A stretch of DNA of 32,496 bases from a virus, in the IMG/VR virus record IMGVR_UViG_3300003937_000218, positions 1 to 32,496 of that record; one strand, 5' to 3'. Both the position numbers and the translations under genes were made by a program. The notes beneath the pieces were generated by a model. The model was not told the origin of the DNA. It worked only from the letters and a program-made list of their open reading frames with translations, and did not search any database. How positions within the stretch are numbered: position 1 is the stretch's first letter; the number at the start of each line of letters is the position of its first letter. Positions 14,290 through 23,607 of the stretch are shown in pieces.

Positions 14290-14296
14290 AAAGTAT

Positions 14297-14304
14297 TATA
14301 AATA
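14297..14304 (+). promoter_or_regulatory. T4-type late promoter box (TATAAATA)
   Basis: An exact TATAAATA lies 12 bases before the gp8 ATG at 14317. The predicted leader is about seven bases. A possible weak ribosome site (AGGAATAA) lies between box and start. Confidence 0.6.
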
Positions 14305-14316
14305 GGAATAACAATT

Positions 14317-15786
14317 ATGCCAGCGATTATAACAACAAAATTCAGAATTAATAACAGTGAACAGTTTCACGAATCTTTCACGGAAGCTTCGCCAAACGTT
14401 TACTACCTAGGACTTGGAAGACCTCAACCTTGGGGTACTTTAACAAGAGCTGATTCTCGTACAGATTACGAAGGAACAGACGCAGCTCCAATAACTCCAG
14501 GCGACAGTGTCGTTGCAGAGTTCAATACCTACGATGATTTATTAGCAGCTAAGAAAATTACAACTTCGGATATTTCTTTTGCTATACCAAGAAGAAATTG
14601 GGCAACAGGAACAACATACGATATTTACAGACACGACTATGGCGAATACTTAACAGGTAGTGTATCTACAAGAGTTACTGCTAATAGTGGTGCAACAATT
14701 TTACATGACGCTAATTTCTATGTATTAACTACAGACAGAAATGTTTATAAGTGCATAGACAACGATGGTAACACAGCTTCAACTGTAGAACCTACAGGAA
14801 CATCAACAACTGTTATAACAACTGCTGACGGATATAAATGGAAATACATGTTCACTATGTCAGCTTCTCAACAATCAAATTTTTTATCAACAGACTTTAT
14901 GGGAGTATCAACTAACTCAACTGTTAGTGCAGCTGCTATAGACGGATCAATTGATTGTATAAAAATTAAAGCAAGTGGTTCAGGTGGAGCAAACGGTACA
15001 CATTCAGTTACTATTAAAGGTGACGGATCAAGTGCAACTGCTAACGTTTTAGTTTCAGGTGGTATTATTACTTCTGTAACTATGACTAACGTTGGATCAG
15101 GTTACACTTTTGGTACAGTTTCAAATACAGAAATTGTAGCCGCTGGTGCAACAGGTTTAACAGGTGCTGAATTAGATGTTATTATCTCACCAAATGGTGG
15201 TAATGGATTTAATGCAGTAGAAGAATTAGGTGGTTTCTTTGTAATGCTAAATATAAATTTAGAAGGAACAGAATCAGCAAACTCTGGAGATTTCCATGCT
15301 GGTAATGATTTCAGAAAAATCACTTTAATAAGAGACCCAGCAGCTGGTGGTTCAGCCGCTTCAGCTTCAACATTAAGAGGAACTAAAGCAGTTAGAATTA
15401 ACTCAACTCCAACTCCAGGTACTTTTGTAGTAGATGAAGAATTGAATCAAGCAAGTACAGGTGCAGTTGGTAAAGTTGTAGAATGGGACTCAACAAACAG
15501 AATTTTATATTACATGCAATCAAGACATAATGACGCCGGTGTTGACTCGTCAGGTAATTTAACAGCATTTTCTAGTACCGAAGTTATCACAGGTCAAACT
15601 TCATCAGCAACAGGTACACCGGAAACAAGTGTAACAAGTACAATCAATAACGTTGTATTTTCAGGTGGTTATTCTGCCTCTGAAATAGACCATGATACTG
15701 GTGATATTTTATACGTAGAAAACAGAGCTCCGATTCAAAGAGCAACAGATCAAACAGAAAATATCAAACTAGTTATTGAATTTTAG
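14317..15786 (+). CDS. 8: Baseplate wedge protein gp8 (enlarged)
   Basis: Both ends match T4 gp8. Near the start, IITTKFRINN and YLGLGRPQPW correspond to AIVTSKFR and FITFGRSEPW, and FAIPRRNW corresponds to AVIPRRDW. DGYKWKYMF at ~170 corresponds to DGYVWEYLF. The last 22 residues, VENRAPIQRATDQTENIKLV and two more, correspond to MENRPPIIMAMDQTEEINIL. At 489 residues it is about 150 longer than T4 gp8 (334). The excess is a Gly/Ser/Thr-rich insert around residues 215-420 with a GSGY module and E..TGQTSSATG modules like those of the neighbouring gp7-position protein. gp8 dimers join the wedge periphery. Confidence 0.88.
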   Translation: MPAIITTKFRINNSEQFHESFTEASPNVYYLGLGRPQPWGTLTRADSRTDYEGTDAAPITPGDSVVAEFNTYDDLLAAKKITTSDISFAIPRRNWATGTTYDIYRHDYGEYLTGSVSTRVTANSGATILHDANFYVLTTDRNVYKCIDNDGNTASTVEPTGTSTTVITTADGYKWKYMFTMSASQQSNFLSTDFMGVSTNSTVSAAAIDGSIDCIKIKASGSGGANGTHSVTIKGDGSSATANVLVSGGIITSVTMTNVGSGYTFGTVSNTEIVAAGATGLTGAELDVIISPNGGNGFNAVEELGGFFVMLNINLEGTESANSGDFHAGNDFRKITLIRDPAAGGSAASASTLRGTKAVRINSTPTPGTFVVDEELNQASTGAVGKVVEWDSTNRILYYMQSRHNDAGVDSSGNLTAFSSTEVITGQTSSATGTPETSVTSTINNVVFSGGYSASEIDHDTGDILYVENRAPIQRATDQTENIKLVIEF

Positions 15787-15796
15787 GGAGAATTAA

Positions 15797-18700
15797 ATGC
15801 CAAGTCCAACTGACTTTAATCTTTCGCCTTACTACGATGACTTTACTGAAACTAAAAAGTTTCATAGAGTTCTTTATAGACCAGCATTTGCTGTACAAGG
15901 TAGAGAGTTAACACAATCGCAATCAATTTTACAAAATCAGATTGAGAGATTATCAGATCACGTCTTTGAACAAGGCGCTATGGTTATACCTGGCGATATT
16001 TCTTATGACTTAATGGTAGGTTCTGTTAAGTTAACTTCATTTACAGATTCAGCTGCCGTTGGTGTTGTATTAACAGATTTTGTTGGTTTAACTTTAACAG
16101 GTGTTTCTTCAGGTTTAAAAGCAAGAGTTGTTAAAACTGTAGCAACAGATGGAACAGATCCAAACACTTTACTTGTTAAATATTTAAATTCAGGTACAAA
16201 TAATACTTCATCAGCATTTACAGATGGAGAAACTATATCAGTAGCAACAACTTTACAATCAACAGTAACAACAGTTTCAGCAGTAGTTAATACCACAGCA
16301 GATGGTAGTATGGCCGCTGTTAATGAAGGTGTTTATTATATTAATGGATTTCATGTTCAAGTAAGTAAACAAGATTTAGTACTAGAAAAATATTCAAACA
16401 CTCCTTCTTATAGAGTAGGATTAATAATAACAGAAAGTTTTGTAACTCAAAATGATGATTCAACTTTAAATGATAATGCTCAAGGAGTTTCAAATACAAA
16501 CGCTCCAGGTGCTCATAGATTTAAAATAGATTTAACATTAGCTAAAAAATCTTTAACTGCTACAGATGATTCAAACTTTGTAGAATTATTAAGATTAAAA
16601 AGTGGTATTATTCAAAACCAAGTTAGAACAACTGATTATGCAGTATTAGAAGAAACATTAGCAAGACGAACATTTGACGAATCAGGTGATTATTCAATAA
16701 AAGATTTTGATTTAGATTTAAGAGAACATTTAGTATCAGGAGATAATAGAGGTATTTACACTTCAGCTGATGGTGGATTAGAAACTAAAATTGCTGCTGG
16801 TTTAGCACCAGGTAAAGCATACGTTAAAGGTTATGAAATAAGTACTATTGGAACAAGATTTGCTGATGTAGATAAGGCAAGAGATTTTGATACACAAAAC
16901 AATTCTAATACTAGATTTGATGTAGGAAACTATGTGTACGTTAATAACGTATATGGTTCTCCAGATATTGGATTTGTTTCAGGTGATGTTGAAGCTTTTA
17001 AAAAAGTTGGTTTATATAATACAGCAACATCAGCAAGAGGAACAGAAAATACAGGATCAGGTTCTAATATACCTATAATAGGTCGTGCTAAATCTAGAGG
17101 ATTTGAATATGCTTCAGGTACAGCTACAAACAATATTTTTTCAAGTTCATCATTAACAAGTGCAGTATTCAAACATTATCTATTTGATATTGTTATGATG
17201 ACTCACTTAAACTGTCCTAAAAACCAAGCATTTACAACTGGAGAAGAAATTACAGGTGGTACTTCAGGTGCTAAAGGTACATTTGAAAGTATATCAACAA
17301 ATAATCAACATTCAATAACAGCTGCAACAGCAGCTAATCCTGTAGTAATAACTTCTACAAACACTTTAAAAGATGGTCAACAAGTGACAATCAATAGTGT
17401 TGGTGGTATGACAGAATTAAATGGTAACACATATACAGTAAAAAATCCAACTAGTTCAAATTTTGAATTAGATGTAAACGGTTCTGGTTTTACTTCATAT
17501 ACAAGTGGTGGTACGGCAGATCAATCAGTTGTTATTTTATCTGCTGTAAACGGAACATTTACAGCTGGAGAAATTATAACAGGTGGTATTTCATCAAACA
17601 CTGCTACTATTCAAGCAGACGCTAGAGGATTTAAAGGTGTTACTTCATATGATTTCACATCTACAAAACAAATTGGTATGGCTGGTACTCCGGTATTTAC
17701 AGCAGATACTCTTATAGATTCTACATACGGAGAAAGTTTACAGATTACAGGTACATTATCAGTTGCAAACAGTAGCAACGCAATTACAGGTTTTGGTACA
17801 AAATTTAATACAGAATTAAGAGTAGGTGATTCAATCACATTAACTACAGACGCAGGTACTTCACTAACAAGAATTATTGAAGCTATTATTTCAGATACTT
17901 CTTTAGAAATATCTAGTGCAGTTGGTGGTTCAGATGTTTCAACTAAATCAAATGCAAATAGAAACAGAGCAACATTTAAAGATTCAGATAAAAACATTTC
18001 ATTATTCAAATTACCTTATGAAAATGTTAAGACATTAAAAACAACTTCTAACTCTGGTGCTAGTGATACAAACTTTAAAGTTAGAAGACACTTTACAGCA
18101 ACATTAGGATCAAATGGTGACGCAACTCTTTCAGCAGGTACAAACGAAGTATTCCCTTCTATGGGCGAATATGATTTTTCTGTATCAATAATGTCAACAG
18201 GTTCAGGTGGCACAGGTGCGACAGGAGATTTTTTAAGTTTAACTGGAAATAACCATGAAGGTGATGTAATATTTTCATTAACTGGTTCGCCAGTAGGTAA
18301 ATCAATAATTTTAGATTTTGGTGCTAATTATGCAGGACATAAAATCAAAGTCTTAGCTACTATTGTTAGATCAGTAGTAGAAGAAAAAACAAAAACATTG
18401 GTAACAGGATTTACAAGAAATCATACAAGTTTAGCAGATATTAAAAAACAAGGTGGTATGAGATTAAATAAATGTGATATTTACAAATTAAACTATGTTA
18501 AAATGGCAACTGCCTTTGGTTTATATTCGCAATCAGGAGAAATTGATATTACAGATAGATTTACTTTAGACAATGGTCAAAGAGATAACTTCTATGATAT
18601 AGGTAGAATAACTTTAAATACAGGTGCAGTAGACCCAACAGGTTCTATTCAAATTAGTGTTGATTACTTCTCTCACGGTTCAGGAGATGTTTTCACTGTT

Positions 18701-21700
18701 GATAGTTATTCAGGCGCTGTTGATTATGCAGATATTCCTTCTCATACTTCGGATACAACTGGAGACACTTATGAGTTAAGAGATTGTTTAGATTTCAGAC
18801 CAAGAGTTGATGACGAGGCTAGAATTAATAGAGGATACCAGGACCGAGATTATAACGGTACAGGTGCTTCAACTGTAGATGTTGCTAAATTTGGTTCTGA
18901 TATATCTTCAGATTTAGAATATTACTTATCAAGAATAGATAAAATTTTTGTAGATAAAGATGGTAAGTTTCAAGTAGCTAGAGGTGCTAGTTCATTAATT
19001 CCACAAGCGCCTAAAAATTTAGATGGTGCAATGCATTTATACACTTTAGATATTCCTGCTTATACTTTAACTCCAGAAGATATTGATATTACTAAAGTAG
19101 ATAATAAGAGATATACAATGAGAGACATTGGTAGATTAGAAAATAGACTTGAAAATACAGAATACTATACTCAATTATCTCTTTTAGAAATGCAAGCAGC
19201 TAATTTACAAATACAAGACGCAGATGGATTTGATAGATTTAAAAATGGATTTTTAGTAGATAACTTTACAGGTCATAGTGTTGGTGACGCAGGAAATTTA
19301 GATTACAAAGTATCTATGGATATGGCAAAGGGTGAAATGAGACCTATGTTCCATGAGGATGCCGTACAGTTAATAGAAGCTGATGATGACGGTACTTCAA
19401 TAACTGCTTTAGATAGAACAGACGCTAAGTATGCAAAAACAGGTGATTGTATGACTTTACCTTACACTGAAACAACTTTAATAGATCAACCTTTTGCAAG
19501 TAAATTTGTTAACGTAAACCCATTTGACGTTTTCTCATGGGCAGGTAATATTCAATTAACTCCACCAAGTGATGAATGGAAAGAAACTGAAAGAATGCCA
19601 GAATTGGTAATTAATAGAACAGGTAGTTTTGATACGTTAGTACAAAGTTTAGGTAATCCAAATTTAACAAGTGTAGCAATAGGTACTGTATGGAATGATT
19701 GGCAAGAGTTCTGGTCAGGAACACCACAAGAATTATCTAGAAGTAATGTAGGTAATATTAGACGTGGTAGACGAGTAATGCAACGTACAGCAATTACTGA
19801 AAGAGGTCAATTATCAGCAACAAGAACAGGTATAAGATCAAGAATAGTACCACAAGTAGTAAGAACATCAATAGGCGATAGAGTTGTTAGTGTTGGTTTT
19901 GTTCCATTTATAAGAAGTAGAACATTAACCTTTATAGCAACTAGAATGAAACCTGAAACAAGAGTTTATCCTTTCTTTGATAACATTGACGTAGCAAGTT
20001 ATATTACACCAAACGGTGGTTCGTTAGGTGGCAATTTGGTTACAAATATTAATGGAATGGTTACAGGAACATTTTCAATACCTGATCCAAAAGTGAATAG
20101 TAATCCAAGATGGAGAACAGGTCAAAGAGTATTCAGATTAACAAGTTCAGTTACAAACAATTTAAGTACGGCAGTTCAAACTTCAGCAGAGGCTGATTAT
20201 GTTGCTAAAGGTGCTTTAGATACAGTACAAGAAACAATTATTTCTACAAGAGAAGCTCAAACTGTTAGAGAAAGTACTGTTGAAACAGTTAGTAGAGGAA
20301 CACAAACAAGAACAAGAATTACCGAACAACAAATAGGTTGGCATGACCCATTATCACAAACATTTATGATTGATGACGCAGGTGGTGTATTTGCAACTTC
20401 AGTAGATTTATATTTTAGTTCAAAAGATAGTAATATTCCGGTAACAGTACAAATTAGAGAAGTAGTAAACGGATATCCTGGAAAGAGAATACTTCCTTTC
20501 AGTGAAAAAACTTTAAATCCAAATTCAGTAAATATAAGTACAGACGCAACAACGGCTACAACATTTACTTTTGACTCACCAGTTTACTTACAAGAAAATA
20601 CAGAATACTGTTTTGTTGTTATGGCAATGACCAACAATTACAATTGTTATGTTGGTAGATTAGGTGAAAAAGTAATAAATTCAGATAGAACAATTTCGCA
20701 ACAGCCTTATGCTGGTGTTCTATTCAAATCACAAAATGGTTCAACTTGGACGGCTGAACAAAACGAGGACATTAAGTTTAAAATAAAGAGAGCAGAATTT
20801 GAAAACGTAACAGGTACGGTTACACTATGTAATGACGTATTACCTACAAGAACATTAAAAACAAATGCAATTAGAACAACTAATACATCTGGTGTAATTA
20901 GAATTTCACATCCTAATCACGGTATGCATGGTACATCAAACAACGTTACAATCGCAGGTGTTCCATCAGCAACTTACAATGGCATTGTCCATTCAGATAT
21001 TAATGGAACATATACAAGTATTTCTAATGTAACTTTAGATAGTTATGATATTACTACTTCAGGAACAGCAACAGCGACAGGAGATATAGGGGGATCTGCT
21101 ATCACTGCTACACAAAATAGAGCGTATGATGTACTAAATTTAAATTTAGCTACAGCAACAGTTCCAGGAACAAATATAACATATGCAATTAGACCTACAA
21201 CAGGAAGATCAATTCATGGTAATGAGTCAGAGTTTAGTTTAACATCATCAGCTAATGCAATATCAGCTATTGCAGGAGATAATATTTGGTTTAATGCACC
21301 TAATATGGTTGCAAGTGATATAAACCAAACTAATGAAATGTCAGGTAATAAATCTTTATTCGTTAACTTAACGTTTACAACATCAAATACTAAACTATCT
21401 CCAGTGCTAGATATGGCAAGAGTTAGTGCATATACAATTCAGAATAGATTAAATTCAGCAACTAGCTTTAATACACCAAATTATGTAGCAGATACGGAAG
21501 CTAGTGGTACATCATCAGCAGGAGTTTATGTTACTAAACCAATTGTTTTAGAAAACTTATCAACTGCTTTAGATATTAGAATGACTTCAAACGTTAGAGC
21601 AACTTCTAGTGTCCTCGTTTATTATAGATTATCTTCTTCGGAAGAAGCAAGAAAAATTGACGATATAGGTTGGACAGCATTTAATGATACAGGTTTAGAA

Positions 21701-21871
21701 GATACAACTGTTACACCTGCTGAAGATGATGATACGTTTAGAGAATACAAATATAGTGCAAGTGGTTTAAATGAGTTCACTACATTCCAATTAAAAGTTG
21801 TTATGAAAGGTACTAACTCATCATACCCACCTGTAATGAAAGATTTAAGAGGTATTGCATTGGCAGTATAA
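15797..21871 (+). CDS. Giant tail/baseplate protein with DUF4815 N-terminus (gp10 position)
   Basis: The first ~100 residues carry the DUF4815 pattern: SPYYDDFTETKKFHRVLYRP, GRELTQSQSILQNQIERLSD, and GAMVIPGDISYD. The middle contains several E.ITGGTSGAKG-type β-modules (near residues 480 and 590) and many Gly/Ser/Thr-rich stretches. Around residues 1510-1650 there is a jelly-roll-like region beginning QTFMIDDAGGVFATSVDLYF, followed by NTEYCFVVMA, typical of fibre or receptor-facing parts. At 2024 residues it is the largest gene here. Its position after gp8 corresponds to T4 gp9/gp10, so it probably links the baseplate periphery to fibres. GGGAGAA before the ATG is a good ribosome site. Confidence 0.75.
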   Translation: MPSPTDFNLSPYYDDFTETKKFHRVLYRPAFAVQGRELTQSQSILQNQIERLSDHVFEQGAMVIPGDISYDLMVGSVKLTSFTDSAAVGVVLTDFVGLTLTGVSSGLKARVVKTVATDGTDPNTLLVKYLNSGTNNTSSAFTDGETISVATTLQSTVTTVSAVVNTTADGSMAAVNEGVYYINGFHVQVSKQDLVLEKYSNTPSYRVGLIITESFVTQNDDSTLNDNAQGVSNTNAPGAHRFKIDLTLAKKSLTATDDSNFVELLRLKSGIIQNQVRTTDYAVLEETLARRTFDESGDYSIKDFDLDLREHLVSGDNRGIYTSADGGLETKIAAGLAPGKAYVKGYEISTIGTRFADVDKARDFDTQNNSNTRFDVGNYVYVNNVYGSPDIGFVSGDVEAFKKVGLYNTATSARGTENTGSGSNIPIIGRAKSRGFEYASGTATNNIFSSSSLTSAVFKHYLFDIVMMTHLNCPKNQAFTTGEEITGGTSGAKGTFESISTNNQHSITAATAANPVVITSTNTLKDGQQVTINSVGGMTELNGNTYTVKNPTSSNFELDVNGSGFTSYTSGGTADQSVVILSAVNGTFTAGEIITGGISSNTATIQADARGFKGVTSYDFTSTKQIGMAGTPVFTADTLIDSTYGESLQITGTLSVANSSNAITGFGTKFNTELRVGDSITLTTDAGTSLTRIIEAIISDTSLEISSAVGGSDVSTKSNANRNRATFKDSDKNISLFKLPYENVKTLKTTSNSGASDTNFKVRRHFTATLGSNGDATLSAGTNEVFPSMGEYDFSVSIMSTGSGGTGATGDFLSLTGNNHEGDVIFSLTGSPVGKSIILDFGANYAGHKIKVLATIVRSVVEEKTKTLVTGFTRNHTSLADIKKQGGMRLNKCDIYKLNYVKMATAFGLYSQSGEIDITDRFTLDNGQRDNFYDIGRITLNTGAVDPTGSIQISVDYFSHGSGDVFTVDSYSGAVDYADIPSHTSDTTGDTYELRDCLDFRPRVDDEARINRGYQDRDYNGTGASTVDVAKFGSDISSDLEYYLSRIDKIFVDKDGKFQVARGASSLIPQAPKNLDGAMHLYTLDIPAYTLTPEDIDITKVDNKRYTMRDIGRLENRLENTEYYTQLSLLEMQAANLQIQDADGFDRFKNGFLVDNFTGHSVGDAGNLDYKVSMDMAKGEMRPMFHEDAVQLIEADDDGTSITALDRTDAKYAKTGDCMTLPYTETTLIDQPFASKFVNVNPFDVFSWAGNIQLTPPSDEWKETERMPELVINRTGSFDTLVQSLGNPNLTSVAIGTVWNDWQEFWSGTPQELSRSNVGNIRRGRRVMQRTAITERGQLSATRTGIRSRIVPQVVRTSIGDRVVSVGFVPFIRSRTLTFIATRMKPETRVYPFFDNIDVASYITPNGGSLGGNLVTNINGMVTGTFSIPDPKVNSNPRWRTGQRVFRLTSSVTNNLSTAVQTSAEADYVAKGALDTVQETIISTREAQTVRESTVETVSRGTQTRTRITEQQIGWHDPLSQTFMIDDAGGVFATSVDLYFSSKDSNIPVTVQIREVVNGYPGKRILPFSEKTLNPNSVNISTDATTATTFTFDSPVYLQENTEYCFVVMAMTNNYNCYVGRLGEKVINSDRTISQQPYAGVLFKSQNGSTWTAEQNEDIKFKIKRAEFENVTGTVTLCNDVLPTRTLKTNAIRTTNTSGVIRISHPNHGMHGTSNNVTIAGVPSATYNGIVHSDINGTYTSISNVTLDSYDITTSGTATATGDIGGSAITATQNRAYDVLNLNLATATVPGTNITYAIRPTTGRSIHGNESEFSLTSSANAISAIAGDNIWFNAPNMVASDINQTNEMSGNKSLFVNLTFTTSNTKLSPVLDMARVSAYTIQNRLNSATSFNTPNYVADTEASGTSSAGVYVTKPIVLENLSTALDIRMTSNVRATSSVLVYYRLSSSEEARKIDDIGWTAFNDTGLEDTTVTPAEDDDTFREYKYSASGLNEFTTFQLKVVMKGTNSSYPPVMKDLRGIALAV

Positions 21872-21875
21872 AAAT

Positions 21876-22106
21876 ATGGCAAATTATAATACATTAAAGG
21901 TTGAAGGATTTGAAAGTCTAATTAAAGATGTAAACACTAAAGCTATTATTAACACTAATAGATCAGAATACAACTCATATATGGCTAGAGTAAAATCAAG
22001 AGAAACTAATAGTGATACAATAAGAAGCCTTTGTAAAGAGATAAATATATTAAAAAAAGAATTATTTAATATTAAGAAAGAGTTAAAAAATACTAGGAAA
22101 GGATAA
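21876..22106 (+). CDS. Unknown 76-aa coiled-coil protein
   Basis: I place the start at 21876, four bases after the giant gene's stop; an in-frame ATG at 21855 would overlap that gene and has no ribosome site. The C-terminal half (IRSLCKEINILKKELFNIKK and onward) is a strongly basic amphipathic helix with heptad spacing of Leu/Ile, so it is a coiled coil. The N-terminal half is polar. It lies in the tail-gene block just before two tiny genes and a fibre-like gene, so a small structural or assembly-chaperone role is plausible. No family is recognised. Confidence 0.65.
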   Translation: MANYNTLKVEGFESLIKDVNTKAIINTNRSEYNSYMARVKSRETNSDTIRSLCKEINILKKELFNIKKELKNTRKG

Positions 22107-22107
22107 T

Positions 22108-22233
22108 ATGCTAAAGAAATTAAAAGCGAAAATGAAAATGCCTAAAATTACGTTACCTAAATTAAAGGTACCAGAAGCTGTTAAAAAAGCACCTTCTAAA
22201 GTTATGGGCTTATTTAAAAAGAAGAAAGATTAA
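22108..22233 (+). CDS. Lys-rich 41-aa protein
   Basis: A strong ribosome site (AGGAAAGGA) precedes the ATG. The peptide has 15 Lys in 41 residues with regularly spaced Pro (KMPKITLPKLKVPEAVKKAP) and ends in FKKKKD. The KxPKxxLPKLKVP pattern suggests an extended, nucleic-acid- or membrane-binding tail rather than a globular domain. It directly follows the coiled-coil gene (one base after the stop) and precedes the Cys-rich 25-aa ORF. Its function is unknown; virion DNA-binding or membrane-active roles are only guesses from charge. Confidence 0.6.
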   Translation: MLKKLKAKMKMPKITLPKLKVPEAVKKAPSKVMGLFKKKKD

Positions 22234-22238
22234 GACAA

Positions 22239-22316
22239 ATGGATAACAAAAATTGCAACAATCCACACTGTACTTGTAACCCTTGTACTTGTGATCCTTG
22301 CGAATGTAAAGAATAG
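22239..22316 (+). CDS. 25-aa Cys-rich metallothionein-like peptide
   Basis: The ORF starts five bases after the Lys-rich gene and stops three bases before the next ATG, so it fills the gap exactly. Seven of 25 residues are Cys (6, 11, 13, 16, 18, 21, 23), and one is His10. The core is CTCNPCTCDPCEC, i.e. CxCxxCxC repeats as in small metallothioneins. Thiol clusters of this density normally bind Zn(II), Cu(I) or Cd(II), or Fe-S. There is only a weak ribosome site, so translational coupling to the 41-aa gene is likely. It is far shorter than most annotated metallothioneins. Spaced CxC motifs with intervening Pro argue against a random ORF. Confidence 0.6.
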   Translation: MDNKNCNNPHCTCNPCTCDPCECKE

Positions 22317-22319
22317 AAA

Positions 22320-22856
22320 ATGGCAGTAAAAAATATAGCAGGAACAGATACACTAGAAACATTTAGAACAACGTTTAACGACTTAGCTCTAAATGATTTT
22401 GGTGACGCAGCTCTATTATCTCCAGCAGGAATATCAGCAACGTCTGTTGTTGGTGCTGTAATAGAGTTATCTTCTCAAATAGGTACTGGACAAGGTCACT
22501 ATATTAGAGACTCTGGTTCAACTGTACAGTTGATAGCTCCTGGTAATACTGTATCATTTTTAGGTACTAGTAACGAAATCAATGCTGTTGTTTCAAGTCC
22601 AGATACAGTTACAGTTGGATTCCCAACTAATGTAACGATTACAAACTTAACTGTTAGTGGTACTTTAAACGGACAAACAATTACTTTTCCAAGTGCGTCT
22701 GGAGAAATTATAACAACTGGATCAATTGATCTAGTGACAGAGAGTATGATGGCTGATGACTCTGTCGGTTCAACACAAATGAAATCGCTATCAACTTTAT
22801 TAATTAAGAATAGTGCTGGTGGTTTATTGAAAACACTACACGCCGCTGGAGTTTAA
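22320..22856 (+). CDS. Small fibre-like structural protein
   Basis: The N-terminus (VKNIAGTDTLETFRTTFNDL) is a common start of phage fibre proteins that attach to the tail. The middle is β-rich (NVTITNLTVSGTLNGQTITF), as in trimeric fibre shafts. The last ~20 residues (STLLIKNSAGGLLKTLHAAG) match the end of the 312-aa fibre-like protein (STLLVKNSSGVTQKTIIG). The shared end suggests a common tip, trimerisation or chaperone-recognition element. At 178 residues it is short for a fibre and may be a modular adaptor. The gene follows the Cys-rich ORF by three bases. Confidence 0.65.
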   Translation: MAVKNIAGTDTLETFRTTFNDLALNDFGDAALLSPAGISATSVVGAVIELSSQIGTGQGHYIRDSGSTVQLIAPGNTVSFLGTSNEINAVVSSPDTVTVGFPTNVTITNLTVSGTLNGQTITFPSASGEIITTGSIDLVTESMMADDSVGSTQMKSLSTLLIKNSAGGLLKTLHAAGV

Positions 22857-22872
22857 ACAATGAGAATTTATT

Positions 22873-23607
22873 ATGAATATATTATTAACAGGCAGTGAAG
22901 GATTTATAGGAAAACACCTTCATAAGCATTTAGAAAATAACAATCACAAAGTAATCCCAATAGACAAATTATCAGGTAACGATTTAATAAATTGTAACCT
23001 TAAATACGATGTAGGTTTGGTCATACACTTGGCTGGCCTTTCAGGAGTTAGAGATAGTTTAGATAGACCTACAGAATACTGGAAAGAAAATGTAATTGCA
23101 GGTCAAAGACTATTTGATTATTTTCCAAATACAAAAATATTATATGCAAGTTCTTCAACGGCCATAGAGCCTTGGCGTAACCCTTATGCTATGAGTAAAT
23201 ATTCTTTGGAACAAATTGCACCAGAAAATAGTATCGGTATGAGATTTACAACTGTATATGGACCAGGCGCTAGGGAACATATGTTGATACCAAGAATATT
23301 AAGAAACGATGTACCATTTGTACATACTAATCATACAAGAGATTTTATACATGTAGATGATATAATATCTGCTATTGACACTTTAATGAAAAGTGAATTT
23401 ACAGGTGTAACAGATATAGGTATAGGAAAATCTTATAGTTTGCTGGAGATGATAACGTATTTTGGAATTGATTTTAAAGAAAAAAGGGTAGGTAATGAAT
23501 TTGAAAGAGAAGATAACACAGCAGATACAGAAGTTTTAAATAAACTAAACTGGTCGGTTAAAACTGACCTATATAATTATATAAAGGAAAATAAAAATGT
23601 CAATTGA
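22873..23607 (+). CDS. NAD-dependent sugar epimerase/dehydratase (extended SDR)
   Basis: The sequence carries the Rossmann NAD motif TGSEGFIG (residues 6-13), the catalytic SSST (93-96), YAMSK (Tyr105, Lys109) and TTVYGPG (127-132), all typical of extended short-chain dehydrogenases acting on nucleotide sugars (GalE/RmlB/WcaG type). At 244 residues it is shorter than the usual 300-340; the C-terminal substrate domain appears reduced but the end is in frame and conserved-looking. It would make or convert an NDP-sugar, matching the glycosyltransferase-like genes on the other strand. It overlaps the following gene by 11 bases. The exact sugar cannot be told from sequence. Confidence 0.85.
   Translation: MNILLTGSEGFIGKHLHKHLENNNHKVIPIDKLSGNDLINCNLKYDVGLVIHLAGLSGVRDSLDRPTEYWKENVIAGQRLFDYFPNTKILYASSSTAIEPWRNPYAMSKYSLEQIAPENSIGMRFTTVYGPGAREHMLIPRILRNDVPFVHTNHTRDFIHVDDIISAIDTLMKSEFTGVTDIGIGKSYSLLEMITYFGIDFKEKRVGNEFEREDNTADTEVLNKLNWSVKTDLYNYIKENKNVN

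Noticed and set aside
14831-14840. TATAAATG and similar near-boxes inside genes (also near 4743, 5255 and 15255)
   Set aside because: They lie within coding sequence, miss the core at one base and have no start codon at the right distance for a new gene.
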